Shown here: piece by piece, positions 35,939-45,781 of the stretch
Layout: each line of letters starts with the position of its first letter
Numbering within the stretch: the first letter of the stretch is position 1
Source: JAIBCC01 sp963763855
GTDB lineage: Bacteria; Acidobacteriota; Blastocatellia; Pyrinomonadales; Pyrinomonadaceae
DNA: 64,000 bases
Assembly: GCA_963763855.1 (NCBI GenBank)
Contig: CAVXPU010000002.1
Span: 248,001 to 312,000, forward strand
Direction of reading: 5' to 3'
Notes under the pieces: model-generated
Seen by the model: only the letters and a program-made list of their open reading frames with translations
Databases searched by the model: none
What the model was told of the DNA's origin: nothing
Made by a program: the position numbers and the translations under genes

Positions 35939-36741
35939 ATCCATTCGGTCGGAATTTTATGATGTGTCAATGAAATTTTTGTGTCGCATTGATCTGGACG
36001 AAGTTTAAGAGCCATTTCTGCCGTTAAACGTGCCAGATGTGGCTCATTTGCTTGTTGGGAAAGATGTGCAAGCATGATGTGAGCCGCAGAACCATCGTAA
36101 TCATTTGTCAGCCATTCGGCTAAATCTTCGTTTGATAAATGTCCCATCCGCGACGAAATTCGCTGCTTCAGATCCCAACTGTAAACCGAACAAGCCTTGA
36201 GCATATCGATGCTATGATTTGATTCGACCACAATGCCATCACAACCTCGTAGTTTTTCTTTGATGAGAGTTGTAACGTGTCCGAAATCCCACAATGTTGC
36301 AAGTTTTACGCCTTCGCGTTCTGCGACAAAACCAAAATTATCAACCGCATCATGCGGCAAACTAAACGGATGAAAATCAATGTCGCCGATACGAAAATCG
36401 TTGCTCGATTCGATTTCCACAGTTTTATTTTTTAGAGCGTCGCGGCGTTTTTGTGATTCATCGTTGCCCTTTCGAGTAGCAAAATAGGCGTTTTGAGTTT
36501 CGCCGGAGATAAAAACCGGGCATTTCAAATGCCTCATCAGCACACGCAAACCACCTGCGTGATCGCCATGTTCGTGTGTGATAAGAACGCCGTCGAGATT
36601 TTCAAAGCTTTCGCCAACTTCGTTAATCCGACGCAAAATCTCTTTCGCAGACAGTCCTGCGTCAACCAAAACTCTGGTTTTCCCTGTTGATATTAAAACG
36701 GCATTGCCCGAAGAGCCGCTGCCAAGAACTGTAAATTTCAT
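35929..36741 (-). CDS. MBL-fold hydrolase, WalJ/YycJ-like
   Basis: A metallo-beta-lactamase-fold protein of 270 residues. The start at 36741 gives MKFTVLGSGSSGNAVLIS, typical of the YycJ/WalJ group, some of which are 5'-exonucleases acting in DNA repair. The metal motif is ITHEHGDHAGGL (H-x-H-x-D-H), with further ligands in LPHDAVDNFGF, VESNHS and MLAHLSQQANEP. A longer upstream frame is possible but lacks the conserved start. Cytoplasmic, with no partner genes nearby. Confidence 0.9.
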   Translation of the reverse strand: MKFTVLGSGSSGNAVLISTGKTRVLVDAGLSAKEILRRINEVGESFENLDGVLITHEHGDHAGGLRVLMRHLKCPVFISGETQNAYFATRKGNDESQKRRDALKNKTVEIESSNDFRIGDIDFHPFSLPHDAVDNFGFVAEREGVKLATLWDFGHVTTLIKEKLRGCDGIVVESNHSIDMLKACSVYSWDLKQRISSRMGHLSNEDLAEWLTNDYDGSAAHIMLAHLSQQANEPHLARLTAEMALKLRPDQCDTKISLTHHKIPTEWIQF

Positions 36742-36845
36742 GGATTTAAGAAAAATACAGATTAGCATAAGTTAGATAATGCTGAACAGAAATGCTCAAG
36801 CGGGTTTATTTTTTTTGTAAGAAAAATCAAAATTGATGTAAATTA

Positions 36846-37514
36846 ATGGTTATGAAAAAGTGTTTCTTTCTCACAATACTAGTATTACTTTTATCTTTTA
36901 ATTCTTTTACCCAAGAAACGTTGATTTGTCCAAAAGTTACGGTTAAACCCAAAGTTGAGATGATTCCGGCAGGAAATTCGGTGAATTTAACTGTTTTATT
37001 GATTGACGGAAAGGAACTAAAAAGTCTGGAATTCAGATGGTTAGTTTCTAAGGGAACGATTTCCGAAGGGCAAGGAACGAACTCAATTACCGTAACAACG
37101 ACTAATGAGATGCAAGGAATGACTATCACGGCAACCGTTGAAATAAAGGGATTACCAATCGGTTGTGAAACTGTTTTCGCTGGATTTGGAGAAATTGCGG
37201 CTGCTGTCCCGACAGTCGTTTGTCGCTGTACTCTCGATGACTACGGAAGAATTCCATGGACGGACGAGATGCAAAGGCTTGATAGTCTTAGAGTTGAGCT
37301 TGTAAATGACCCAAAGGCGAAGGGGGTTTTAATCTTTTCTGCTGTCGGGAATTCTGATTTGAAATCCGTCAAAAATAGACAAAAGAAGATTATTAGATTG
37401 TTCCAGAAATACTATCGAATTCCTCAATCAAGATTGATTATGCAAGTTGAGAACAGAGGAGATTATAATACAAAGCTTTACGTTATTCCTGAAGGTGCAG
37501 AACTCCCTTTTTAA
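36846..37514 (+). CDS. Secreted protein of unknown function
   Basis: 222 residues with a signal peptide (CFFLTILVLLLSFNSFTQ). It has a beta-sandwich-like N-terminal half (EMIPAGNSVNLTVLLIDGKE) and a C-terminal part (RLDSLRVELVNDPKAKG... RQKKIIRLFQKYYRIPQSR) that faintly recalls OmpA-type peptidoglycan-binding domains. That similarity is weak. The start may be the ATG at 36846 or the one six bases later. The gene is A/T-rich and stands alone between the MBL and kinase-like genes. Confidence 0.7.
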   Translation: MVMKKCFFLTILVLLLSFNSFTQETLICPKVTVKPKVEMIPAGNSVNLTVLLIDGKELKSLEFRWLVSKGTISEGQGTNSITVTTTNEMQGMTITATVEIKGLPIGCETVFAGFGEIAAAVPTVVCRCTLDDYGRIPWTDEMQRLDSLRVELVNDPKAKGVLIFSAVGNSDLKSVKNRQKKIIRLFQKYYRIPQSRLIMQVENRGDYNTKLYVIPEGAELPF

Positions 37515-37671
37515 TGAATATCCTCGCCCAATTGTTTTAAAAATTTGAATATTGTCAAAATTTTCAATATCTTGATTTTTTTCAAAATGTAAGGCAATCT
37601 AATTCATGGAAGAACAACTATTTGCAAGATTTGCGAATCAAACCGTTCTTGGGGAAAGTTGAGAAATAGTG

Positions 37672-39312
37672 ATGAATAATCAGTTTATCGGTAAAGTTTT
37701 AGCCGAAAAATATAGAATAGATTCGCTAATGCAGGAAGGTGCATTGGGGAGTTTATATCGCGGCACGCATCTTTTGATGGACAAATCTGTCTGCATCAAA
37801 ATTTTGCCTGCGGCATTGGCGATTGATGAGACGATTGTTAAAAGTTTTGCCAATGAAGCTCGCACGGTTTCTCGGATATCGCATCCAAATGTATTGAATG
37901 TAACGGATTACGGGTCGGATTCCGATAAAACGTCGTTTATTGTTTACGAGGATGCGAGTGGCGAAAAATTGACAGAAACGATCAATCGCGTTGGCAAATT
38001 CCCTTTGAAACGTGCGAATCATGTTGTCAAAGAAATTGCCGCAGCCCTTTCAGTTGCTCACTCAAACGGTATTATCCACCAAAATTTAACAAGTGAAAAT
38101 ATTCTTATTCGCCGAACTCCAAGTGATGCCGAAGATGTCAAGGTTATGAATTTCGGCACGTCTCCTTTTGATATAAATGATTTGGATTATCCGGTAGAAA
38201 AAGCTCAATACCTTTCACCTGAACAATGTTCGAATACGGGCGAAATTGATGAGCGAACCGACATTTATTCGTTAGGAATAATTTTGTATGAAATGTTAGC
38301 CGGCGGGGTGCCTTTTACTGCTGTTTCAACAACGGATTTGATGCTCAGGCATATACAGGAAACGCCGCCAAGAATTACTATTTACAGACGTGATTTGCCC
38401 GAACAAGTTGACGATATTTTGCTCAAAGCCTTAGCTAAGAATCCTGAAATTCGATTTCAAACAGCCGCTGAATTTGCAAACGAACTCGATCAAATTGCAC
38501 TTATTGCAGGAGATCCGGATGAGCAAGTAACGATAGTTAGTCAAAGAAATGCGGCAAATGCGACACCGCCGAATTATTCGCAAAATAATCTTTGGAAAAC
38601 GGCGTTCATTGTTTTGGCAGGTGTTTCTCTGCTCGGAGCATTTTTTATCTACATGACTCAGGGTAAGAAGACTGATCCTTCTACTTCAATGCAAACCGAT
38701 GCAAACGGCTCGCCTGTTCAACCTGTTAGTCCACCAACCGGTGCGGCTGAGCAAGGTTTGGCGAATATGGATACCTTTAATCCGAATATTTATAGCAATT
38801 CAAATACTGGAGTGTTGCCGGATGGCGGCGGCGGGGTAACAAATCCATACTGGGATAGCGACACACGTCCTCCCGGAATTCCACCAACAGCCGGGGGATA
38901 TGGAAGTAATCCTTATCCGGTTCCTTCGGGTCAAGTTCAACCTGGTGGACAGCAGGTTTACGTTGCTCCTGATGGCAGCATTTTTATGCCAAATGAAAAT
39001 GGTAATTCATTTATCATGGTGCCAAAAAATTCGAGCAATTCGAATACAAATACCCAAACTAAGGGGAAAAATTCAAATTCAAATGTAAATGGCTCTACAT
39101 CGCCGTCAGCCAATACTGCGGTTAAACCACCTGCAAATACGGCTGCTGGAAATACTACGCCGCCGGAAACCAAACCTTCGCCAACTCCAAAGGTAAAGAT
39201 TACGCCTGTACCAAAAATAGTACCAAAACCGGAAGTTACACCAAAAACTGATACAGCTCCGCCTGCAACAACAGAAAAACGTCCTCAAAGCGGTAAACAA
39301 CAGGATACTTAG
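37672..39312 (+). CDS. Membrane Ser/Thr kinase-like protein, predicted pseudokinase
   Basis: Built like PknB-type kinases, 546 residues. It has a kinase domain (about 10-275), one membrane helix (LWKTAFIVLAGVSLLGAFFIY, about 303-323) and a long Pro/Asn/Thr-rich extracytoplasmic tail (PSPTPKVKITPVPKIVPKP near the end). The catalytic residues are altered: HRD is HQN in IIHQNLTSENILI, DFG is NFG in VMNFGTSPF, and the first Gly of the P-loop is lost (QEGALGSLY). The Lys in VCIKIL is kept. Loss of both Asp residues argues for a dead kinase that senses or scaffolds. It starts at the ATG at 37672 after a GTG. Confidence 0.85.
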   Translation: MNNQFIGKVLAEKYRIDSLMQEGALGSLYRGTHLLMDKSVCIKILPAALAIDETIVKSFANEARTVSRISHPNVLNVTDYGSDSDKTSFIVYEDASGEKLTETINRVGKFPLKRANHVVKEIAAALSVAHSNGIIHQNLTSENILIRRTPSDAEDVKVMNFGTSPFDINDLDYPVEKAQYLSPEQCSNTGEIDERTDIYSLGIILYEMLAGGVPFTAVSTTDLMLRHIQETPPRITIYRRDLPEQVDDILLKALAKNPEIRFQTAAEFANELDQIALIAGDPDEQVTIVSQRNAANATPPNYSQNNLWKTAFIVLAGVSLLGAFFIYMTQGKKTDPSTSMQTDANGSPVQPVSPPTGAAEQGLANMDTFNPNIYSNSNTGVLPDGGGGVTNPYWDSDTRPPGIPPTAGGYGSNPYPVPSGQVQPGGQQVYVAPDGSIFMPNENGNSFIMVPKNSSNSNTNTQTKGKNSNSNVNGSTSPSANTAVKPPANTAAGNTTPPETKPSPTPKVKITPVPKIVPKPEVTPKTDTAPPATTEKRPQSGKQQDT

Positions 39313-40355
39313 GATTCAGGATTTAAGATCAGATTATTAAAAGCGGATTCATCGTCAAAGGTGAGTCCGTTTTCCATTACAAAACACGGCAGGTTAAATT
39401 TCAAATGGCTTAATTTTACAGCATCTTTTGCAGTTGTCAGCAAAACTTCCGCACCGTTTTCAATAGCGAGTTTTTCAGTAATTCGAACATCATTTTGGGC
39501 GTAAATATGATGATCGGGAAACGCTTTTGCTGTCACTAAATTGAAGTTTTCATCTCGCAATTGATTGAAAAAATTATCAGGATTGCCCAATCCGCAAAAG
39601 GCTGCCGCTTTGAGATTTTGGATTGTGGATTTGGGATTTTGGATTGTGTGAGACGGAAAATCTTTCAATTTTACGATATGTGAAAATTTATTCTTCGAAA
39701 CAAAAATCTTACAATTCGGATTAATTTGCGAAATTCTATCCTCTATTTCAGCAACACCGTCAACCAAATTCGCACGCGTTATTACAACTGCGTCGGCACG
39801 TTTCAAGCTTTTGATTAGCTCGCGTAAAATTCCGGCGGGCAATAGTTTACCGTTTCCGAATGGATTTGATGCGTCGATCAAAACTATTTCTAGATTTCGT
39901 TTAAGTTGGATATGCTGAAAGCCGTCGTCCAAGATAAATGTCGAAATGCCAAACTTCTCTTTTGCCCATTTTCCAGCTTCGGCACGTTTTGCATCGGCGA
40001 TTATTACTGCCATTCCCAAAAGTTTATTTGCCAATTCAAAAGGTTCATCGCCCGCATCTCTAGCGTCTGCCAAAACCTTTTCGCCATCAGAGACCAAAAC
40101 TCTTTCCTTCGGATTATCGCGTCCGTAGCCGCGGGTTAGGATACAAACTTTTTCGCCATTTTCAGCCAGTAATTTGGCGATGTAAGCGACAAGCGGCGTT
40201 TTTCCTGTTCCGCCAACTGTAATATTGCCAACACTTATAGTTTTTACACCTAAATCAATTGATTTGAAAACGCCTTTTTGATAGAGCGAACGGCGAGCAT
40301 TAATAACCGCTCCGTAGAGCCAACCAAATGGTGAAAGTAGTATGTTTTTTATCAT
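39309..40355 (-). CDS. lpxK: Tetraacyldisaccharide 4'-kinase
   Basis: Phosphorylates the lipid A precursor at the inner membrane; shows that the organism makes lipopolysaccharide. The P-loop is GGTGKT at 48-53 within VGNITVGGTGKTPLVAYIA. ILTRGYGR, DDGFQHIQLKRNLEIVLIDA and FCGLGNPDNFF follow in family order. The stretch HTIQNPKSTIQNL (39614-39647) is a repeat-encoded insert just before the FCGLGNP motif, in a variable linker. It overlaps the convergent kinase-like gene by four bases. No other lpx gene is close; waaA is 6 kb away. Confidence 0.94.
   Translation of the reverse strand: MIKNILLSPFGWLYGAVINARRSLYQKGVFKSIDLGVKTISVGNITVGGTGKTPLVAYIAKLLAENGEKVCILTRGYGRDNPKERVLVSDGEKVLADARDAGDEPFELANKLLGMAVIIADAKRAEAGKWAKEKFGISTFILDDGFQHIQLKRNLEIVLIDASNPFGNGKLLPAGILRELIKSLKRADAVVITRANLVDGVAEIEDRISQINPNCKIFVSKNKFSHIVKLKDFPSHTIQNPKSTIQNLKAAAFCGLGNPDNFFNQLRDENFNLVTAKAFPDHHIYAQNDVRITEKLAIENGAEVLLTTAKDAVKLSHLKFNLPCFVMENGLTFDDESAFNNLILNPES
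39614..39647. repeat. GATTTTGGATT repeat inside lpxK
   Basis: Four iterations of a GGATT(T/G)-type unit, in frame, encoding IQNPKSTIQN. Member of the dispersed GGATT/AATCC family. Confidence 0.8.
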
Positions 40356-40372
40356 TTGCTACGTTTTTGTAA

Positions 40373-40422
40373 CACAAAAAAAAACTGTCAACAAATTGAA
40401 TTAAACAATTTGCTGACAGTTT
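40373..40422 (-). terminator. Strong rho-independent terminator after the minor-pilin cluster
   Basis: On the minus strand a 17-bp stem (AAACTGTCAGCAAATTG with one mismatch) closes a 7-base loop and is followed by a run of nine T. It ends the pilin transcript before lpxK. Confidence 0.9.
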
Positions 40423-40440
40423 AGCTTTTTACTAATCGAA

Positions 40441-43230
40441 TTAGTCGTTTACTCTTTCAAACCCTGTCAGAGTAATGTTTTGCAAAAACGGTGTTCCCGG
40501 CGGTAATCGGGTCGGATCAAGGAAAGACGCATCAAAAATCCAGTTTCTTTCCGGCGGATCGTAAACCTTCGAGCAACATTTGAAACTGCCATTGCTGTTG
40601 CGAGAATTGTAAAGATTGATTATCGAACCCGAATAATTCAAAGCCGTTCCCCAGTTTTCGAGAAAACGCTTAAAGTTATGAACCCCACCATTCATTCTTG
40701 GGTCACCGCCGCCTTGATTGGGAGTAGCTTCAAAGCTCGATTTTGTGTCTCCGGCAATCATTGCAAAGCGAATCGTAGTGACTGTTGACTGGCGATTCGA
40801 TAGACTAAATGGGTGTCGAAAACTCTTGGCATCGTTCCAATTACCTGAAAGAATAGTTACAGCATCAGCTATAATCGAAGCGGGAACAAATTTATCATCC
40901 TGAGGTGTAAATTTATCAGACGGAGTTGGGGCGGATACGGAAACACCCGTGGCATTGTAGTTCCCCTGGACATAAATCCCGTTTTCGGTAGCTACAGTAA
41001 ATCCTTTGGTGTTTAAGAAATTATCCTTGTCATATGTACCAGGCAATGTCTCAGCATTTACTAATCTAACACCGCGGCGATAATATGAGTGGTCGAGCGT
41101 TGCAGCGACCGTTGGCGAAACATGATTGCCCGCACCAGTATATCTGACGGCTTCGTTGGTATAATCGGTCTCTAATGTATTGTTATTATTGAGGTCTTCT
41201 CCGGGTTGTTTCGTTCCATCATTATTGCCGTAAACATCTTCCATGTCGTATTCCCCGTCGAAATCGCCATCTCCTCTTCGGTCTGAGATGTAAAGAACCC
41301 AACCATTTTGTACGGGAATATCAGCACTTTCGAGCCTACCCCCTTTTGCATCTGAAAATGGCGTTCCTGAACCCGGCGTCTTTGTATTAAAACCTCCATT
41401 AAGAAGTTCTTTCATGTTTCCGACATTGATATCAACCATGCTCATGACCCCCGCAAGCGGCACGTTCGTTCCATAGGCTGTAGCAGTGTCAAGACCATCG
41501 TTGTAAAGCCCTTCACGCGTATCAAACATTTCAATCGGAAATGGAACAATTTTACGGGGCTTTGCTGAATCATTGACGATAGCATCGTATTTATGTTCGG
41601 CTTTATCGGTAAACGCATTATCTAGGATAGAGGCAGGATCGCTGGTATGCTTTCCTGCAATAACGACATTTCCATTCCAAGCACTAAAAGACGTCATGCT
41701 CGTTGTGTCTGCCGCAGTAAGCGGCTCTCCGCGAATAATAAATCTTTGTAAATTAATGACCGAACGGCTGTCAGTTCCTTGAGCTACGTAGCTTCCCTGC
41801 ATTTGGAATTGGGTAGTGGCACCCGAAGTAATAACTGGTGCGGCATGAGTTACTCCGAGGCTCAAAATATCAGCTGTAACATCTTTTGTTTGAATAGTTC
41901 CAGTCACCGGATTGGGATTAACCAGCTCAATCTTTATCCAAACTTCTCTGTCTGACCTGTAAAAACGATCTCCATTAAGCCTAGTTGCCTTATAGCTACC
42001 TACCTGCAACGGCTGATACCCGCGAGCTTCTCCAACTGCAGGATCGCTACCATCTCCGGAAGCACTGCCATCGAGTCTGATTCCGCAAGCCGTAGTGACT
42101 GGACTTGTGCCACTTCCAGATGCACAACCTGGTAATTTTGCTTTGCTATCAGATAAGCTAACCCTAATTCCTTTTTTATTTGCGTATCTTTCTCTGGAAG
42201 TTACTGTTGGATCTTGGCTCGTAGCTGCAGACGTTACTGCTGTGACTGTGGTTCCGTTATTATATAAATCACCAACATTTTTTCCGCGTTTGATGAGTTC
42301 AATGTAATCAACTTGGTTGGCAGTATTCTTTGCAATCTTTAATGGCAAATTTAGAGCCTTTTGTCTGGCTAAAAGATTTCCGCTAAATATTCCGCTATCG
42401 GCAACCCAATTCGCATTTTTATAGAGAACTGGCATATCTGCATTTGAACTGAAGATATTAGCACCGTTTACAGTCTTTATCGCACTGCCTTTGTTGTTAA
42501 GAAGCTGCTTATTAACCGCCGATCCATTCTTAATCCAGACATTATCCCCCCAGCCACTATAGGGCTTTCCGTTCCGGGCGGTATCGGTAATTACTTCACC
42601 TTTAGCCGACACTTTGGAATTAAAGTAAAGTCCACTCGCTGCCATCAAAAACAAATTTCCATTCGCGTGAACGCGTCCCCCAAAATTAAATACGGGACCC
42701 GGGTAAAACTCGAGATCGTCATCATAGAAGATTCCAAATTGAAAAATTGGAATTCGATTATCAAAGAATCTGCGTCTTAGTGTTACTTTTACATCTGAAT
42801 TCTTTTCAGTAGCAGTTGTTTTAACCTGCCATTCATCCCGTAGAGCCTTTAATCCTTGGAATTGCAATCCGGTTGCATCTATGATCTCAGCGTCTTTGGT
42901 TTTTTCTACTGTTTGTGTAAAGTCGTAATCCGTATAACCTGCCGGTATCGCATTTTGAATACCGGTTATATCCGCAGTCTCCAAGGTGAGTTTGTTTTCA
43001 AAGGTCGAATCCGCTTTTAATGCCATAGTTTCAACACTGGCTTGAGCTGCAAAAAGAGTTCTTGTTTCAGCAATTTCGTTGGAAACCGCGATTGTTTCAT
43101 TTGCCGAGCGTGTTAAAGCCAGCGTTACAAATCCCATTAAAAGCATCATTATCAAAAGCGTAATGACAGTCGCGTTTCCTCGTTCACTTCCTCTTTTCTC
43201 TTTACTATTTTGCGGTATTTCTTTTTTCAT
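40441..43230 (-). CDS. PilX-like type IV pilus protein with a large extracellular domain
   Basis: 929 residues, last gene of the minor-pilin cluster. A short basic leader and a pilin-type helix open the protein (NATVITLLIMMLLMGFVTLA, about 19-38), as in PilX. The rest is a large extracellular region with repeated beta-like segments (FNFGGRVHANGNLFLMAASG). An Asp/Asn-rich stretch near 645-690 (GDGDFDGEYDMEDVYGNNDG) resembles EF-hand or dockerin calcium loops. It starts at the ATG at 43230 with a GAGG site. It probably sits at the pilus tip and helps adhesion, as long PilX/PilY1-type proteins do; that role is inference. Confidence 0.8.
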   Translation of the reverse strand: MKKEIPQNSKEKRGSERGNATVITLLIMMLLMGFVTLALTRSANETIAVSNEIAETRTLFAAQASVETMALKADSTFENKLTLETADITGIQNAIPAGYTDYDFTQTVEKTKDAEIIDATGLQFQGLKALRDEWQVKTTATEKNSDVKVTLRRRFFDNRIPIFQFGIFYDDDLEFYPGPVFNFGGRVHANGNLFLMAASGLYFNSKVSAKGEVITDTARNGKPYSGWGDNVWIKNGSAVNKQLLNNKGSAIKTVNGANIFSSNADMPVLYKNANWVADSGIFSGNLLARQKALNLPLKIAKNTANQVDYIELIKRGKNVGDLYNNGTTVTAVTSAATSQDPTVTSRERYANKKGIRVSLSDSKAKLPGCASGSGTSPVTTACGIRLDGSASGDGSDPAVGEARGYQPLQVGSYKATRLNGDRFYRSDREVWIKIELVNPNPVTGTIQTKDVTADILSLGVTHAAPVITSGATTQFQMQGSYVAQGTDSRSVINLQRFIIRGEPLTAADTTSMTSFSAWNGNVVIAGKHTSDPASILDNAFTDKAEHKYDAIVNDSAKPRKIVPFPIEMFDTREGLYNDGLDTATAYGTNVPLAGVMSMVDINVGNMKELLNGGFNTKTPGSGTPFSDAKGGRLESADIPVQNGWVLYISDRRGDGDFDGEYDMEDVYGNNDGTKQPGEDLNNNNTLETDYTNEAVRYTGAGNHVSPTVAATLDHSYYRRGVRLVNAETLPGTYDKDNFLNTKGFTVATENGIYVQGNYNATGVSVSAPTPSDKFTPQDDKFVPASIIADAVTILSGNWNDAKSFRHPFSLSNRQSTVTTIRFAMIAGDTKSSFEATPNQGGGDPRMNGGVHNFKRFLENWGTALNYSGSIINLYNSRNSNGSFKCCSKVYDPPERNWIFDASFLDPTRLPPGTPFLQNITLTGFERVND

Positions 43231-43326
43231 AAAACCTCATTTCTAACAATTAAAATTTCTATGGGTTACGTTGCTTTTAGTCCTTAACTCGATCAACAAT
43301 CCAAGAAAAACATCTCCCTTACTTCA

Positions 43327-44502
43327 TTACTTGTCGTCGTAAGTCATATTTCGAAGTGAGAAGGTAGAGCTCAGGGATAGTATCTCGGGTTTCCCATTTT
43401 CATCCAATTCAGTTGATGAAACTGTAATTGAAAGCGACACATAGCGAACATTATTCATCTGAGACGGCGTATCATCAGATGTTCCCCGAATTCCATCAGC
43501 CCCAACGACAGGGTCATCAACTATTTTCCCATCGACCATTTGATACTGAATCTGGAAATTTTGAACTCCGTATGCGATTGCCCGTTGTTGGATCTGATCA
43601 TTTGCCGGGTTATCTTTGTTATTACCGTAAATCGTCCTTAAGAGAGTGCCATCGTTGCTCACCTGATAACTCACCATTTCAACCTTTTTCAGAACAATTC
43701 CACCGCCTACTCCGGCGGTGTATGTCGTACAATTTTGGTCTAGATTATTTACACACGCTCTTAATACGCTGCCAATCGGCTTGTTCGAGCCATCTAAAAG
43801 ATTTCGGTCTTTATTGAGTCCCAAATTATCTATCTTATCTACGCTAATGCGATAATTTGCCGCATCTTTTGAAGTCACCATACCAATTATCTGACTTGTT
43901 TTTGTTTCAGCAATAAAAAGGTCATTATTATTAACGCTGGCAAAATTTGTAGCGGCACTAAATCCAGGTTTAGAGGGAGCTGGAACTGGCGTTGGAGTAG
44001 GAGTTGGAAGTTGAAGCACAATAGCGGTCGCTCCAGTGCCACCCTTCTCATCACTAACTACGACAGGCTTACCGCCGTTATAATCAAGATCACGATAAAG
44101 AAACGCAATGGAATCCGTTTTTTGAGTGCTAGGCAGATATTTATTTGCAAAAACGTTGTTTCCACAGGCAACCGAAGTCAACGTATCTGTACCACTGCCG
44201 ATATCAGCCGCAACCCCAAGTCTGTTTTGAAGAAAATCATCCGGAACTATTCCACCTGTTTTGTGGTATCCCAAGCCAGCATTCATTACGTCTCTTCCGA
44301 TCAGATACAACGCGAGCCGGGCATTCTTCTGAATGTCTCCGCGACGACTGGTTTTGTTTCGATCTTCTCTTCCCAATTCCATGAGACCAAAAATAGATGC
44401 CGATACCATCGTGAAAATCAATATAGCCACTACCATTTCGAGCAGGGAAAAACCAGCTTGGCGATTATTCTCATCTAATTTGCAATTTTCTTTTGTGAAC
44501 AT
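43327..44502 (-). CDS. PilW-like minor pilin
   Basis: 391 residues with the prepilin signature QAGFSLLEMVVAILIFTMVS (G then F-S-L-L-E at about 17-22), cut by prepilin peptidase before Phe. The C-terminal domain includes the conserved RAIAYGVQNFQIQYQMVDG of PilW proteins, so it is a priming minor pilin of a type IV pilus. A Pro/Thr spacer (PTPTPTPVPAPSKP) is unusual. It is flanked by the pilV-like and pilX-like genes in the same direction. Confidence 0.88.
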   Translation of the reverse strand: MFTKENCKLDENNRQAGFSLLEMVVAILIFTMVSASIFGLMELGREDRNKTSRRGDIQKNARLALYLIGRDVMNAGLGYHKTGGIVPDDFLQNRLGVAADIGSGTDTLTSVACGNNVFANKYLPSTQKTDSIAFLYRDLDYNGGKPVVVSDEKGGTGATAIVLQLPTPTPTPVPAPSKPGFSAATNFASVNNNDLFIAETKTSQIIGMVTSKDAANYRISVDKIDNLGLNKDRNLLDGSNKPIGSVLRACVNNLDQNCTTYTAGVGGGIVLKKVEMVSYQVSNDGTLLRTIYGNNKDNPANDQIQQRAIAYGVQNFQIQYQMVDGKIVDDPVVGADGIRGTSDDTPSQMNNVRYVSLSITVSSTELDENGKPEILSLSSTFSLRNMTYDDK

Positions 44503-44517
44503 ATTTTTTTAATTCTA

Positions 44518-45090
44518 TTAGCGATAATCAGTAACGATAGTTTTAATTGATTCCTGAAAAATTCTGCCATTGCTTTGATATCGAACTGTAACTTTTACTG
44601 TTCGCTGTCTGATGCCGATATAATCAAGGCTAGGAATATCTTCGATTTCTATTTTCCTATCAAGTCCCGGCAAAAGCGGACTATTGTTTGTACCGCAAGC
44701 CGAATTGCCCGTGCAGGCATCGTCAACCGTACCAATTATTCCATCATCTCCGGGACTTAGACGGACAGGTCTGAAATCAGTTTCAAAAATCCCCCTGTTA
44801 ACGCCGTTTACATTGTTAAATCCGACATTGCCAATCGTATCCCAACCTGTGACCTCAGCATCAGGATTCAATTCTTTCGCTGCTAGAACTGATTCCATGC
44901 TCGAAAGTACTAATTGCTTTGCGGTTAGTTGTTTTTCAATAAGCTGAGCCCTCATTCGATTAAAGGCTAGAGCTTCCGTCATTCCTAAAATTCCAATTAG
45001 GAAAATAACCATGGCGATAATTACATCAATATAAGAAAAGCCTTCTTGATTGCGACCATTCATAACTTGGATCTTCATTTCTTCGTTCAT
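44518..45090 (-). CDS. PilV-like minor pilin
   Basis: 190 residues from the ATG at 45090; the longer upstream frame overlaps the preceding gene and is unlikely. The prepilin motif is QEGFSYIDVIIAMVIFLIGI (G-F-S-Y-I-D, with Asp in place of the usual Glu at position 5). The short extracellular domain has CTGNSACG. It lies 13 bases after the fimT-like gene and 15 bases before pilW. The Glu-to-Asp change may affect how it enters the pilus. Confidence 0.85.
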   Translation of the reverse strand: MNEEMKIQVMNGRNQEGFSYIDVIIAMVIFLIGILGMTEALAFNRMRAQLIEKQLTAKQLVLSSMESVLAAKELNPDAEVTGWDTIGNVGFNNVNGVNRGIFETDFRPVRLSPGDDGIIGTVDDACTGNSACGTNNSPLLPGLDRKIEIEDIPSLDYIGIRQRTVKVTVRYQSNGRIFQESIKTIVTDYR

Positions 45091-45103
45091 AATTAAAATG
45101 CCC

Positions 45104-45781
45104 TTATTGGAATCTCCTCGAATCCTTCCATTGAGCTGCACCTGACACGCCTGGATGATGATTCCATAATCGCATCGCACCAGTAGCTCCGATCACGGTT
45201 ATTGCCCTTGCAATATCGCTGTTATCCGGCACGATCTTTCCAGGCTGCCAGAGAAAGATTGTTACTCCTTTGACTGTCGAATTACTTGCGTTTGGAGTAG
45301 TGCCTGCATCGGTAACTGTTCCATCTTTTCTGAATCTAATCGTAGCTACCCGATGGTTGAGGCTCATTGGATAAACGCTTAGAGGCATAAAAGTAATCGT
45401 ATCAACCGGAGAAGTTTCTGTCGGACTGATCGAAATGTTATCTGGACGTTTGTCAATTCTCACTTCTGTATCCGGACGCAAGTTAATCGACCGCACAACA
45501 ACATCATCCGTTGTAGCTAAACTATCCTTTTCGTTAATTAACCTCACAACCCGGTCAGTCAGGTCAAATTCAACCCGCATTGTGGCTTTTTGTGTAAGAG
45601 CCCTCTGCCTTGCTTCCTGCATGATATCGATTGCATATGAGGCTTGTTCATCCGGTCGATAGACTTTCTGATGAGCGTAAAGATAATAGAGCGATACGGA
45701 TGTCATAATGGCAACTACAGACATTACTACCAATAACTCTACTATTGTAAAACCATTATTTTTTCTACTGTTTAACTTCAT
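45104..45781 (-). CDS. GspH/FimT-type pseudopilin
   Basis: 225 residues with a classic type III leader, KNNGFTIVELLVVMSVVAIM (G-F-T-I-V-E), and the GspH/FimT pattern AIDIMQEARQRALTQKATMR in the following helix. First gene of the cluster, so the order is fimT, pilV, pilW, pilX, as in many type IV pilus minor-pilin operons. The main pilin and motor genes are not in this window. Confidence 0.88.
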   Translation of the reverse strand: MKLNSRKNNGFTIVELLVVMSVVAIMTSVSLYYLYAHQKVYRPDEQASYAIDIMQEARQRALTQKATMRVEFDLTDRVVRLINEKDSLATTDDVVVRSINLRPDTEVRIDKRPDNISISPTETSPVDTITFMPLSVYPMSLNHRVATIRFRKDGTVTDAGTTPNASNSTVKGVTIFLWQPGKIVPDNSDIARAITVIGATGAMRLWNHHPGVSGAAQWKDSRRFQ

